Source of the DNA: Gerris lacustris
Taxonomy: Eukaryota > Arthropoda > Insecta > Hemiptera > Gerridae
Direction: 5' to 3'
DNA length: 64,000 nt
Assembly (NCBI GenBank): GCA_951217055.1
Contig: OX578280.1
Span: forward strand, 34,663,128-34,727,127
Part shown: piece after piece, positions 47,455-58,380 of the stretch
Numbering within the stretch: position 1 is the first letter of the stretch
How the letters are laid out: the number at the start of each line of letters is the position of its first letter
Notes under the pieces: model-generated
The model's input: the letters and a program-made list of their open reading frames with translations, nothing else
What the model was told of the DNA's origin: nothing
Database searches by the model: none
Position numbers and translations under genes: made by a program

Positions 47455-48003
47455 GGGGAGAAGGAATCCAGAAGAGAGGTAGAGACCAGTACGAATGGAC
47501 CACATCAAATCCACCCAGGCTCAAAGAAGAATGTCCCATTAACGTGCCCTCATTTTTTCCACGAACCACGAGGCATGTGCGAGGGGAGAAAGAAGGCCAG
47601 AGAGAGAAGCCCAGAAAGAAGAGAGAGAGAGGCCAGTATGAATGGACATCATCAAATCCACCCTGGCTCAAAGAAGAATGTCCCATCAACGTGCCCACAT
47701 TTTGTCCACGAACCACGAGGCATGTGCGAGGGGAGAAAGAAGGCCAGAGAGAGAAGCCCAAAGAGAGATAGAGACCAGTATGAATGGACCCCATCAAATC
47801 TACCCTGGCTCAAAGAAGAATGTCCCATCAACGTGCCCACATTTTGTTCACGAACCACGAGGCATGTCCGAGGGGAGAAAGAAGGCCAGGGTGAGAAGCC
47901 CAGAAAGAAGAGGGAGAGGCCAGTATGAATGGACAACATCAAATCCACCCTGGCTCAAAGGAAAATGTCCCATCAACGTGCCCACACCTTGTTCACGAAC
48001 TGG
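47455..48003. repeat. ~145-bp tandem array, about 3.7 units
   Basis: Units starting at CCAGTA-GAATGGAC begin at 47486, 47633, 47775 and 47920, that is with periods 147, 142 and 145. Each holds GAAGAATGTCCCATCAACGT, ACGAACCACGAGGCATGT and GGGGAGAAAGAAGGCCAG. The array is distinctly richer in G and C than its surroundings and is open in several frames on both strands. The unequal periods break any single frame, so I read it as a satellite and not as a repetitive protein. Confidence 0.9.
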
Positions 48004-48599
48004 ATAGGAGAGGGTAGAAAAGATTTGGCACCTCGACCTCGACACCGCAAGGTATAGAAGAAGATCTGACTAAATAATTAATTTAACAGCCGTCAATAAT
48101 GGATATTAAAATGCAATCGAAAGCTTCAACCTATAATATGTGCTAAGTGCTTAAAATAACTTATTGGCATGAATATTAATTTCTATTCTTCGAGAGTTGA
48201 AACTATGTAGCAGTTAAAACACATAATATTAGTGGTAATTTCGAAAAAATACAGATTTAGTATTAATTAGTATTATTTAGTATTATTGCAGAGTAGTATT
48301 AAAATTTGGTTATTTCTTAAAGAACAAAATAAAAAGAAGTGCTTTTGTAAAAAGAAGCACATTTTTTCTACCCCCTTTATTTCTCATTTGAAGAAAATTT
48401 TTGGCAAATTCCTTAATCTGAGACGAAGCCAGGATTCAAATAATGATATGGATACTGCTGGAGCCAAGTACTTTTTTTTAGAGGCTTAAAAAGTTTATCC
48501 ACAAAAGAAAGAAAGTGTTGAAATTATTGATCTGTTCTTTTCCTTCTGGTAAACAAGTCAACTAAAACGTTAAGATAAACACCCAAATATACTAGACAA

Positions 48600-48640
48600 G
48601 TTAATATAATATAAACAAGTAAAGCGCGCTTCACTTGTTT
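48600..48640. repeat. Imperfect palindrome around AGCGCGCT
   Basis: ACAAGTAAAGCGCGCTTCAC followed by TTGT folds on itself (48614-48637). It resembles the short palindromes at the ends of other families here, but no element was delimited. Confidence 0.5.
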
Positions 48641-48859
48641 GCACAAGTACGTGAGGCGATAATCACCGGTTTCTGTACGAGTTAAAATTATACGTGTAAA
48701 ATTTTAGTGGTTGCATATATTCTTTTTCTACACTTCAAGACCTTTTATTGATGTCATGGTGACTAAAAGCTTTTTTAGTCACCTGCCATATAGGCAGATA
48801 TCTTGAAAATATTAAGTATGAAAACTCCAAAAAGGATACAGTAGTCTCAAATGCCGAGA

Positions 48860-48915
48860 TGCACCTGTGTGCCGAATTTAATGTTCCTAAAGGTCGACCA
48901 AGAAGTCATGAACAC
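48860..48915 (+). repeat. Repeat shared in inverse with 49770-49815
   Basis: CTAAAGGTCGACCAAGAAGT with CATGAA is found in reverse complement at 49788-49817. The two enclose about 0.9 kb. Confidence 0.7.
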
Positions 48916-48919
48916 GGGA

Positions 48920-51150
48920 GAAATTGAAAGCTTAGCTTCGTTTAAAGTCGGAACTTCCGAGTATTGCAGAAGTCAGTACAGTCGGGTGCTAAGACAATAC
49001 CCATTTCTATTTTGAATGACATGCGCAGTTATGTCAAATCTCATGAATAATAAAAGGAAGGTTTCTGTTTTGTTTGTTTTTATACAGTACGAATTATTGT
49101 CACAACTATCCTAAACGATTTTTGTACGATCCACAAATCCACGGGATGATTCAAATGCATAGGACGCTACAAATACGGGGTTGGAACAATCCTAATATGT
49201 ATTTATTATAAAAATGATTGCTCTCCATGACAATTAATATCTGTATAGATAGGTACTTCTGTTGTTGAACTGCCACTCCCGCCAATGTTTTTGTGTTTAA
49301 AATACAAATAAACATTATAAACGATTTCACGTCCTTGACTGTGAAGAGTCTTTCTTCCTAATTTTGAATTCATGTTATTATCCATGTTTTTATTAATAAC
49401 AGGAAATTTGATTTACCAAAGAGAAAATTGCCAAAAACAATCCGAGAGAGGTAACAGTACAAAAATAATTGACAAAAAAGTAACAACTAAAATCCAGAAA
49501 TAAAGAGGAAGAAAAAAATAGATTAAGAAAGAAGAAAATCAATTTAGATTCAAAGAATATTATTATGAATAATCAATAAATAAAAATATAAAGATATTAT
49601 TGTATATTATTAGTGATTTCTTATCAGATGCAGTGTTGCCTGTTGCAAAAATATTATAAAAATACAGAAGTTATCACAAATAAAAATATTAATAACAAAA
49701 GAACAACACTTTGTTTTTTGACGATGGTCTATTTTATTAAAAACTGACTATACATGACACCAAAACAACGACACTAGCGCACTCCTCAGATTTCCATGAC
49801 TTCTTGGTCGACCTTTAGCTATAGTAGTTTATGAATTGAAACAAGCAAGGGAAGACAGGCATTCAGACGGACCCGTTATATAAGGCTCCTTTTACTTTGT
49901 ACTTTGTACAGAAACCTAAAAATGGAACAAATTTTGATGGAAGGCCCCCCCCAAAAAACAAAAAACAACGATAACCAAGTTGAGTAACCTAGCTTTTATT
50001 TTTGTCCAAATTTTGGCGCTAAAAACGTACTGTTGGCGTAAAAAGCAAAACTCATAAAATGTTATCTATGTATAATTTCCCATATATAATTTTCAAATCC
50101 AAGTAAAAATAAACTGGATTAATATAAAAAGTAAACGATAAATTGTTATCAAACTTTAAATCTGGATCAACCAATTAAAATAACGAATGTTTTTTTTTTT
50201 AACCAATTCATGAAAAAGTATTCCTTTGAAAGTTGTGATGATTTATCTAAGTGAATTTATTCGATATCCTTAATTTAAAGATAACAAAGAAAACCTCTCA
50301 ATCACCAGACATGAAAAAAAAGATCACAAACTATATAAAAAAAAATCCTTTTCACGATAAAATAAAAGGTGGGAATCTATTACTCCTTCGTATTTAGTGG
50401 CTTTTAGAAATAACAAAACAAAAACACATTAATTGTTCTAAAGTTTTTAACGAAGTAATTAAAAGGATATTTTCTGCAATAATAAATCTCCCAATGAAAT
50501 AATAAATAAAAAAATATCGAAGTTAGGGACAAAGCTACTTTTGAAAAAAATAAATCTAGTAGGAAGTGCGAAATATCTCAGTCTTTAAACATTGGAAATG
50601 TGTCAAAGATTCATAAATCATCTTTTAGATTGATATTGATTCTATACTCATAAATATTTCTCCACTATTTTTGACACCCGACTCTAGACTAACCACAATT
50701 ATCCCTGAACACGATTTGGCTCTTTCTAAGGGTCTATTTCTAGGCTTCTTTTAGAATTATACACGTTGACTCGGTCTTTTGTTAGCTTGTTACTTTAACA
50801 CGGATTACTTGTTACATGTTAACATGGTTCCTTCCAAGTTACTTAAGTTTTTTCCAGTGCCCAGACGCGAGAAAGCTGTGTGCCACACTAAAAAAAAGAA
50901 GAAAGTTGTAAAAGAATAATGCCATTAAAGTATACGAAATAGGAAGTGAGGAACTATGCGCCATACCAATTGGTAGACTATTTTATTTCCCCATCCTGCT
51001 CTAAAGAAAAATAAAAAAATATAAACAAATTTATGTAGAAGGCACCAAAAATCAAGCAATAAATTAAACGGTCACTTTCTTTTAGGATATATTTCAACTC
51101 ATAAAAACCAATAAGGAAAGTAAAACTTAAAAAAGTATAAACTTATTTGT
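48920..51150. other. AT-rich stretch, no recognised genes
   Basis: Holds the partner repeat at 49770-49817, a TTTTGGCGCTAAAAACG string at 50011 that resembles the W copy near 63805, and two family V pieces at 50870-50985. Otherwise nothing recognised. Confidence 0.45.
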
Positions 51151-51715
51151 AACCTTCTCTTCAGGAGCTTTCATTTGATACCCCACTTCAAATTTTAAAA
51201 CAATAAAAATTAGGGCGCAGTGCGCATGTGTGCCCACAAAATTAGCAATTTATAAAAAGTGGGAATTAAAATAAAAAGCGTCCGACTCATCAGGGGCCCG
51301 ACGATGCCCACCCATCGACGAACGACGCAGGACAAGGCGTAATGCCGAGCCAACATCTTAATGACGCAATGTCTGATGTTGGAACAGTTCCTATGGGTCA
51401 CGCTTGCGTGGCACATCCCTTGGTGTCTCTCACAAATTGTGTGGCCTATTGCAGTGTGCAGAAGCACGGTATTACATTGCTGATATATATATATAACCAA
51501 CTCATCAGCAGCTTTCATTTGATACCTCACTCGAAAATTTAAGAAAAAAATATTTGAGTTTAACAAAGTTTTGCGAATTGCGCAAGCGCATATTTAATTT
51601 TCATCTTCTCTATACATTTTTCCAATCCAATTGAACCAAAGAGTGACGGACGGCCAGACACATCTCCCTCGGCATAAGAATTTCGAGAAGGACCTACGAA
51701 ACCCTAAAAAAGAGA
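51150..51715 (+). repeat. Family W pieces around an unassigned GC-richer segment
   Basis: GAGCTTTCATTTGATACCCC (51167) and CAGCTTTCATTTGATACCTC (51508) are two W-body pieces in the same orientation; the second continues to GTGACGGACGGCCAGACA and the tail CTACGAAACCCTAAAA (51691-51706). The segment between, 51280-51475, is more GC-rich and opens ORFs on both strands; I cannot assign it. Confidence 0.6.
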
Positions 51716-51805
51716 ACGAAGGGGGTGGTCGCAGGTCTCAGATTGCGCTGTATGGAACGCCAGAGCCTTACATGAGATGACACCCCAAGGAGTAAGTTAA
51801 TTACC

Positions 51806-51831
51806 CTACCTCTAACTAGAGTTAGAGGTAG
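51806..51831. repeat. 26-bp palindrome
   Basis: CTACCTCTAACT, AG, AGTTAGAGGTAG: perfect 12-bp arms around a 2-bp centre. Confidence 0.9.
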
Positions 51832-52228
51832 TTTTGGGCCTACATGGGGGTTAGGAGTTTGGGGGTCTCTTTAAAAATTTAAAAAACGTATATCGACACA
51901 GACTTATGCAAATGTCTAAAGTCATCATAGATTTTGATGGAGTAGATGTCACCGTATTAGTCATTTGCTTACCCCAATTAGTCGGTAATAGATCACATGG
52001 CGAGCAAGCAGAGATACAAGAATTAAAAATTACTTGTTGATGTAATTAAAGTGAATGAATTTTTTATTTTTATAACCCATACTCCTAACATTTAATGAGC
52101 AATCAACAGCCTTCAATAATTTTTTCCTCAGAACAAGAAAGATAATGAATAACTATACTAACGTGGAGTAAACCAAGCCCAGAATAACCGGAATTATATT
52201 CAGGAAAGATTGTATACTCTTGAATAAA

Positions 52229-52230
52229 TG

Positions 52231-52278
<48 letters not shown>
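52229..52278. repeat. Poly(A) tract, ~49 bases
   Basis: Uninterrupted A run, long enough to be slippage-expanded; a retroelement tail is possible but no body was recognised upstream. Confidence 0.9.
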
Positions 52279-52281
<3 letters not shown>

Positions 52282-52302
52282 ATCTTTTATTTACAGAACA
52301 AT

Positions 52303-52343
<41 letters not shown>

Positions 52344-52381
52344 TTAATAATAACAAGTTGAACGGAACTAAAACCACACAC

Positions 52382-52412
<31 letters not shown>
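52303..52412. repeat. (AAT)n and (AT)n microsatellites
   Basis: (AAT)n at 52303-52343 and (CA)n/(AT)n at 52374-52412. The minus-strand ORF over them encodes only tyrosine and isoleucine runs and is not a gene. Confidence 0.95.
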
Positions 52413-52417
<5 letters not shown>

Positions 52418-52419
52418 AT

Positions 52420-54080
52420 AAACAAACAATAAATTAATCTAATTAAATGAGTTAATTGTATATGCAACTTAAGCAAAATATGGTTCATTAAAAAAAGGAA
52501 AGCCTCGAGCAGTAAACCTCGTTAGTTGTTTATCTAGGTTCTTGTTATGTTAACAAACTATCTTAATTACCGGCACTGGGTGTATTTTATAGAATCATTG
52601 TGAACATACCAATATTATTGTTTACCAAAGAGTACTTAATTACACATCAGTAAATAACGTTGACAAAATGTTGTAGAAAGCTCTTCAAATAGAATTGATT
52701 TGAAGAGAATAATATTGAAGATTACTTCAAGTTGGTAGTCCTAATTATTAAGTTTTAAGTATACCGTTTGCTAGTAAGGAAATATATAATTGTACAGTGA
52801 ACTTATTTTGTAATTAGACTTAATGGAAGCAAAGTCGTCACGAAGGGAATGTTTCAAAAACCCATTTAAAGCCTATTTGAATACGTTTTACTGGTATTTC
52901 TCATACTTGTGGCGGTTTCAAGTGGTTTAATGGTAAATCCAGGCATTCTCTTGCGTACAGCACTTAATCGGAATTATCTAATCCATTGCTACATGGTTCT
53001 ATTGTAGATCTGCAGTAGCGTTTGGAAGGACAATATATTAACTAATCGATGAAAGGAATGTTGTTTCAACAATTGTAGCAATTTAATTGAAATTGTAACA
53101 GGTATTCGCAAAGCATCTAGCCCCTTACTGTATAAATTAATAAATCAAAGTTATGTAATGTGGATTTCAAATTAGACAATATAACATCATATTTGATTTA
53201 CAACTCTATGGAAATCTGTTTGAATCAATGGAAATGGCATTTCAATTAATATCCAGGAACTTCATCGGTTCTATAAACCCCAACAATTTCAACACATTGG
53301 ATTTTCTAAACAAGTTTATGTAAGAAAACATTAGATACCATTAGTCATGATTTAATTCATCTCCCCATACTATTAATTAATGTTATAACCAAAACCTTAA
53401 TCTACCTCAATAAGAGAATCTGCAATAAGAAGGAAGGAAAGAAAAGAAGTAACATGTTTGAAATAATTATGAGTTTTATTCTTAATTATGGAGACCAATG
53501 TAAGATTAACATTGGTCTCATTAATAATGTTGACAATTATTCTCTCCTCCTCTTAAGTTAAAGAGAACTCGAAATTCCTGGTTCATAACCCAAAGACGTA
53601 TCCATGAATGAGGGTGATTCATTGAAAAAGGGCGGGTGGACTACGTTCTGATCAACTCAAGTTTTGGTTCATACAAAACGGAAAAGTATCATAGTCACTT
53701 CATACAACCACTTGATATGATTGTCAATATACATTATATACATAATATATATAAGAGGATAATAGACTTGCTTCCTATTTCCTTTATAAGACTTCACCAT
53801 AGATGTTTTGTGAGGGCCTAATCACACAAAATAAACATAAAAGCACTTATATAAAAGGAAATATGACAACAACAATCCAAAAAAGTAGGTCCTAATATGA
53901 AGATGCGGTCAATGCCTTCTAAATTTAAAACTAGGTTTGCAATGCAGTTGCCTGCTTGCAATATTGAGCTGAGCGTGCATTTTAATCTTAAACAATAAAC
54001 ATGTTTATTTATAAACAGCTGAAATCGGATCAAAAATAGTAATATTTCTTATTTTATATTAACAGATTATTTTTGCTATT
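52420..54080. other. AT-rich stretch without recognised genes
   Basis: Frames at 53636-53821 (+) and 53818-54033 (-) carry no recognisable domain. A short inverted pair ACCAATGTAAGATTAACATTGGT sits near 53495. Confidence 0.45.
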
Positions 54081-54089
54081 TTTCTATGT

Positions 54090-54475
54090 TCAGGAGGAAA
54101 CTATTGTACCGCGTACTCCTGTGCACCAATTTCAACCATTTCAGATTTATACATTCCTGTGGTTGGTCACATTGATCGTGCTGAATTTTGTGCGGATCGA
54201 TTCAGCCGTTCAGGGGGAAACTTTTGTACCCCGTACCCCTGTGTATACTGTATACCAATTTGGACCATTTAAGATTTATACCTTCCTGTGGTTGGTCACT
54301 ATGACCGTGACGAATTTTGTGCGGATCGGTTCAGCCGTTTAGGAAGAAACTTTTGTACCCGTACCCTGTACTCGTGTGTACCAATTTGGACCATTTCAGA
54401 TTTATACCTTCCTGTGGTTGGTCACTATGACCGTGACGAATTTCGTGCAGATCGGTTCAGCCGTTCAGGAGGAGT
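54090..54475. repeat. Three-unit tandem array, ~127-bp period
   Basis: The marker GGTTGGTCAC starts at 54161, 54290 and 54416 (periods 129 and 126). Each unit has GTACC-CGTAC-CCTGTG, CAATTTGGACCATTTCAGAT and GATCGGTTCAGCCGTTCAGG. That last string is a core typical of retroelement-derived arthropod repeats. The first two units are in frame by chance (period 129), giving an ORF, but the array then shifts frame. Confidence 0.9.
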
Positions 54476-54540
54476 ACGCAAACTTTGCATCCAAACAAAT
54501 GCAAAGTGTAGTGTAAGAGCTTCGCTTCGCTGAGCTCAAA

Positions 54541-55172
54541 AATAAAAAATCGGTCCGAGACAACTCAGACAAACTTTCTCATATACGAGTTTATAATTAC
54601 TTAGCCCAGTGTTTCCATTTATTAGTTTTCAAATATACATTTAAATATTATTGAACATTTCATCAAAATGTATCATAAAAATAACTTCTCCTGGGCGGGG
54701 AATCGAACCCGGGCTCTCTCCGTCCGCGTTTTAAGCTAATATCTCAGGAACTAGATTTTTCCCGGGAAAACGGCTTATATCGTTGGATTCGTATTCAAAT
54801 GGACTACATTTTAGAATTTTTTAATCAAAATCGTCGGAACCGTTTTCGAGAAATAATTTTTTTTCAGGTTTTTTCAGAGTTTTTGGGGGGTAGCGCCCCC
54901 AAATTTAGAGCTAAAATTCATTTCTCGATTTCGCCTCGGGGTATGATTTTTCTGAACATGTATGCCAAATTTCATCAAAATCGGCCCAGTAGTTTAGGCT
55001 CCAGGCGTCTGCACAGACGACAGACGACAGACGACAGACGACGGACAGACATTTTTTAAAAACCACTTTTTTGGACTCAGGGGACCTCAAAACGTGTAAA
55101 TCCATCAAAATCTCAAAATCGAATTTTCGCGCCATCACAATACTTTCTCTTTATATGAGAAAGTAAAAAAAA
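54541..55172 (+). mobile_element. Family Y element, most complete copy
   Basis: In order: AAAAATCGGTCCGAGACAAC; a tRNA-like T-arm on the minus strand, with GGGTTCGATTCCCCGCCC read from 54710 back to 54693; AACGGCTTATATCGTTGGAT; GGGGGGTAGCGCCCCCAAAT; TTTCGCCTCGGGGTATGATT; CAAATTTCATCAAAATCGGC; a CAGACGACAGACGACAGACG tract; GACCTCAAAACGTGTAAATC; and the closing hairpin ACTTTCTCTTTATATGAGAA-AGT at 55142-55164. The whole unit recurs inverted at 60289-60890. The short overlapping ORFs are not genes. Confidence 0.9.
54690..54735 (-). promoter_or_regulatory. tRNA-like B-box segment inside family Y
   Basis: The minus strand reads ACGGAGAGAGCCCGGGTTCG and ATTCCCCGCCCAGGAG, a strong T-arm/B-box match, preceded by TTAGCTTAAAACGCGG as a possible A box. 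It could serve as an internal RNA polymerase III promoter. The homologous site on the plus strand is at 60706-60750. Confidence 0.55.
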
Positions 55173-55177
55173 TAGGC

Positions 55178-55428
55178 AGGGTTCCCAAGTATAGAGCTAA
55201 AATTAATTTCTCGAATTCGCATCGAGTCATTGATTTTTCAGAACATGGATGGCAAATTTCATCGAAATCGGTCAGTAGTTTAGGCTCCACTCGTCTCCAC
55301 AGACGGTAGACGACAATCAGAATTATTTTTATAAACCATTTTTTTAGGTTCAGTAGTCCTTAAACGTGTCAAACCATAAAAATCAATATTGTTTCAACAC
55401 AATAATGTCTCCCCTTATAAATTACATA
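55178..55428 (+). repeat. Second family Y copy, left part
   Basis: AGAGCTAAAATTAATTTCTC, GATTTTTCAGAACATGGATG, GCAAATTTCATCGAAATCGG and AGACGGTAGACGACA follow the Y order. Its closing end, TATGAGAAAGTAAAA, is found only after 56475, so the 1-kb fold-back element has split it. Confidence 0.8.
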
Positions 55429-56473
55429 CAGGGTGGTCCAAAAGTCTCCCCCCCCCCTCTTAACTTTTAAACGGTATGAGATAAATTAATGAAACTTGGG
55501 GGATCTCTACCATGTAAAGGGAAGTTTGTTTTCATGCAATCGCCTACTAGGGGCAACCACCCACTTTCCCCCCAGGCCACACAACTTCAAAATTTCAAAT
55601 TGGAATGTATATTTTTGATAGCATATTTGGATTCTACGGTGAAAAATAATAAAGTTTTACTTTGAACAATTTTTTTTATCTCCAATATTTTGCCCCCTAC
55701 AGGGGGGCAAAGATAGCAAAATAACCCTTCCGAAATAGAAAAAAAATAGCACTTAGATCGTTATAAAATCTAAACGGTTAGAAATAAAGCAATGAAACTT
55801 GGAGGATCTGTACCATGTAAAGGGAAGTGTGTATTCATCCACTCGCTAACTAGGGGCAACCCCCATTTTGCCCCCAGGCGCTGAAATTTATTATTTTTAT
55901 ACCTTTGCCCTCCTATAGGGGGCAAAATATTGGAGATAGAAAAAAAAGTTAGAAGTAAAATATTTTTATTTTTCGTCGTAGAACCTAAATCTGCTATTAA
56001 AAATATACACTCTAGGTTAAAATTTTGAAGTTAGGTGGCCTGGGGGCAAAATGGGTGGTTACCCCTACTGCGTGATTGCATGAAACCACACTTCCCTTTA
56101 CATGGTACGGATCCCCTAAGTTTTATTAATTTATCTCAAACCGTTTAGATTTTACAACGTATTATCGGAAGGGTTATTTTGCTATCTTTGCCCCCCTATT
56201 GGGGGTAAAATATTGGAAATAGAAAAAAAAGAATCAAGTAAAAGTTCAATATTTTTCAACGTAGAATCCAAATATGCTATCAAAAATATACACTCCAATT
56301 TGAAATTTTTAAAGTTGGGTGGCCTGGGGGCAAAGTGGGTGGTTGCCCCTAGTGGGAGATTGCATGAAAACAAACTTCCCTTTGCATGGTAGAGATCCCC
56401 CAAGTTTCATTAATTTATCTCAAACCGTTCAAAAGTTATGAGGGGGGGGGGGAGAGACTTTTGGACCACCCTG
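55429..56473. mobile_element. Four-part fold-back transposable element
   Basis: The ends CAGGGTGGTCCAAAAGTC and GACTTTTGGACCACCCTG are exact complements, and TA flanks both sides (55427-55428 and 56474-56475), fitting a TA target duplication as in Tc1/mariner-like elements. The inside is four related ~260-bp blocks, A-B then B'-A' in inverse. Each carries ATGAAACTTGG.GGATCT, ACCATGTAAAGGGAAG and GGGGGCAAAATATTGGAGAT variants. A and B are themselves diverged copies of one unit. No transposase. Confidence 0.92.
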
Positions 56474-56496
56474 TATATGAGAAAGTAAAAATAAAT
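56474..56496 (+). repeat. Second family Y copy, right end after insertion
   Basis: TATATGAGAAAGTAAAAATA continues the Y copy interrupted at 55428. Confidence 0.75.
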
Positions 56497-56629
56497 TAAA
56501 ATTCCTGTATACAAAACATCCACTTATACCTCAAACATAACTCCAATAAAAAGAAGGGAAATAGAGAGGGACTAAGGGAGAGCAATTTATCTTAGTAGAT
56601 TTTAGTGAAGCCAATAACATAAACATTCT

Positions 56630-56953
56630 CGCTAGATATGGGAGCGTCAATGGAGGTCATCTTAAATAATAATAATATAAACAGTCTCTCCACGTAAATT
56701 AAAACATTTTTTTATCGCCAAAGCAGCTTTCAGCCTTCAAAAGGCCATCATAAGTCTAATGTGGAAGAAAAAAGTTATATTAATAAATAGAATTAGTCAG
56801 TGGCAAGTCAACTTCATGTCGGAGATCGTCGTGGGATTCTTTTTATTAATTTAACTTCTTTCTTCCGCATTAGGCACTAATGATGGCCTGAAAGCTGCTT
56901 TGGCAATAATTTTTATTTTTCAATTTACGTGGAGAGACTGTTTGTATTATTCC
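56630..56953. repeat. Fold-back element with TCTCTCCACGTAAATT outer arms
   Basis: Left arm about 56669-56785 and right arm about 56844-56953. Paired blocks include CAGTCTCTCCACGTAAATT with its complement and AAGCAGCTTTCAGCCTTCAA with AAGGC-type complement CATGATGGCCTGAAAGCTGC. The outermost left piece (56630-56668) also matches 26030-26110. Confidence 0.85.
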
Positions 56954-56999
56954 CATAAACATTCTCCGCGGCCAACTTGGAACAAAAAAAATTCTGTTT

Positions 57000-57650
57000 C
57001 ATAATAATTTTAATAAACATACATTTCTTCTGAGCAGACTTATTGTTGGTAACACTTACTTGAACTTAAAAAAATGCATTCTAAATTAAGAAATAAGGAT
57101 AATCAACTAAGTTTCAGACGTTACCGATAAGTACAATTGAAATGACTTTAAAGTTTATAAAAGCAATAAAAGAACAAGAAAAAAAATTAAACCAAAGTAA
57201 AAAATGAAATACATTGTCTAAAGAGAAAACGTCAAGAAGTATTCAAAAAGCGAATATTCTTCTCTTTAGAATAAGTTATGCATGAGAAAAAGATAGGAAA
57301 CAAACGAAACGAAATCCCCCTGAATCAGGGCAAAAAGTATCAACTCACAATCAGAGCTGTGCATTATAAAACAGAATAAAAAAAAACTTTACCCTTTCAC
57401 GAACAAGACTTCTCACTCTAGATCTATGTAAATGTTTCATCACTTATTTCTTTCTTTCACTTATTTTCTATAAAAGTTGTTATTTTAAAATAAAAGAAAA
57501 TGATATAATATTAAATCTAGAATAATCAAATATGGATAAAAGCTGTTCAAATACAATTTGACTTTTGTCATAGCAGAGCAATTTCTTTGGGATTTATCTA
57601 CTCTACATTTTATTTTGTTTTATCAATTTTATTATTTAAAATAAATAAAT
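57000..57650. other. AT-rich stretch without recognised features
   Basis: No ORF or repeat recognised. Confidence 0.45.
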
Positions 57651-57659
57651 ATATTTTTC

Positions 57660-57735
57660 AGTTCCAAGCTCATCGAAAGCACAAGATGCATTGTGATTAT
57701 TCTGAAGGACGAAATTTAATTTTGTTTCCTAATTC
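57660..57735 (-). repeat. Family X repeat, terminal fragment
   Basis: TTCCAAGCTCATCGAAAGCA then GATTATTCTGAAGGACGAAA is a decayed form of the X end seen in reverse at 21573-21630. Confidence 0.6.
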
Positions 57736-57960
57736 CTAATTGACGCATCAGAGATGATTTTTAATTTCATAATATATTAAATTTGAGAACTATAATACAT
57801 TAGATTTATATATTTTATAGATCCCATAGTAATTTTATTTATTGGTTAGTATACCATACTCCATAAAAAGAGAAGAAAAATTATGAGAAACCCAGATTTT
57901 AAACATTGCTTATAAATCATCGAACTTCATTATTAGAACTACCAATATTTAAAATATGAA

Positions 57961-58380
57961 GGGGAAGCCAGCGTGACCGAGGGGCTCTAGGCGCTCGCCC
58001 AGCTATCAATAAGTTGAAGCGACTCGAGGTCGTGGGTTCGATCCCGTGACATGATACTCTGAATATCTTCTATGAATCACGGACGGAACAGGGTGAGGGA
58101 CACCCCCTATGGGGCACTCTTACCCCACTCTTTGATGTGGTCCGATTGATGTGGGTCCGATCCGTGATCCACCCATAATGATGTGATTTGTATCTATGGT
58201 TCGAGGACGGAGCAGGGCGAGGGACACCCCCTATGGCCCCCCAGGGGGTCTCGAAAGGTATTTAGGTACTATATATATTATAATTGGAGATTTTAAGGGG
58301 GCCGTGGTCACCAAAAGGTTAAGAACCACTGCCCTATGGGACTCTCTTCCCCCACGCTTTGACTTACGCTTATTAGCTTA
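57961..58380 (+). mobile_element. Ser/Leu-tRNA-like SINE with duplicated body
   Basis: The head (57961-58058) has AGCGTGACCGAGGGGCTCTA, an A box of the long-variable-arm (Ser/Leu) tRNA type, and GTCGTGGGTTCGATCCCGTG, a strong B box. The body unit ACAGGGTGAGGGACACCCCC with TATGGGGCACTCTTACCCCA (58087-58130) is repeated at 58210-58365, where the small hAT element interrupts it. A functional tRNA is unlikely, since the acceptor stem does not close. Confidence 0.75.
58229..58339 (-). mobile_element. 95-bp hAT derivative with 8-bp target duplication
   Basis: CCCTATGG occurs at 58229-58236 and 58332-58339. Between them, 58237-58331 ends in GGTTAAGAACCACTG, the reverse complement of the hAT end CAGTGGTTCTTAACC, next to a GGGGGCCGTGGTCACC subterminal block. 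The upstream SINE-body copy at 58095-58110 shows the unoccupied site. The opposite terminus lacks the expected repeat, so the element is deleted or ends abnormally. Confidence 0.8.

Noticed and set aside
47424..48045. Five long overlapping open frames on both strands that look like a repetitive protein
   Set aside because: The repeat periods (147, 142, 145) are not all multiples of three, the frames are open on both strands alike, and no domain is recognisable.
52291..52488. Tyrosine- and isoleucine-rich open frame
   Set aside because: Direct translation of AAT and AT microsatellites.
54073..55059. Three overlapping plus-strand open frames of 81-89 codons
   Set aside because: They are by-products of the 127-bp tandem array and of the family Y element; frames shift between units and the Y copies elsewhere do not preserve them.
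57961..58058. Functional serine or leucine tRNA gene
   Set aside because: A and B boxes are good, but the acceptor stem does not close and a repetitive SINE-like body follows.
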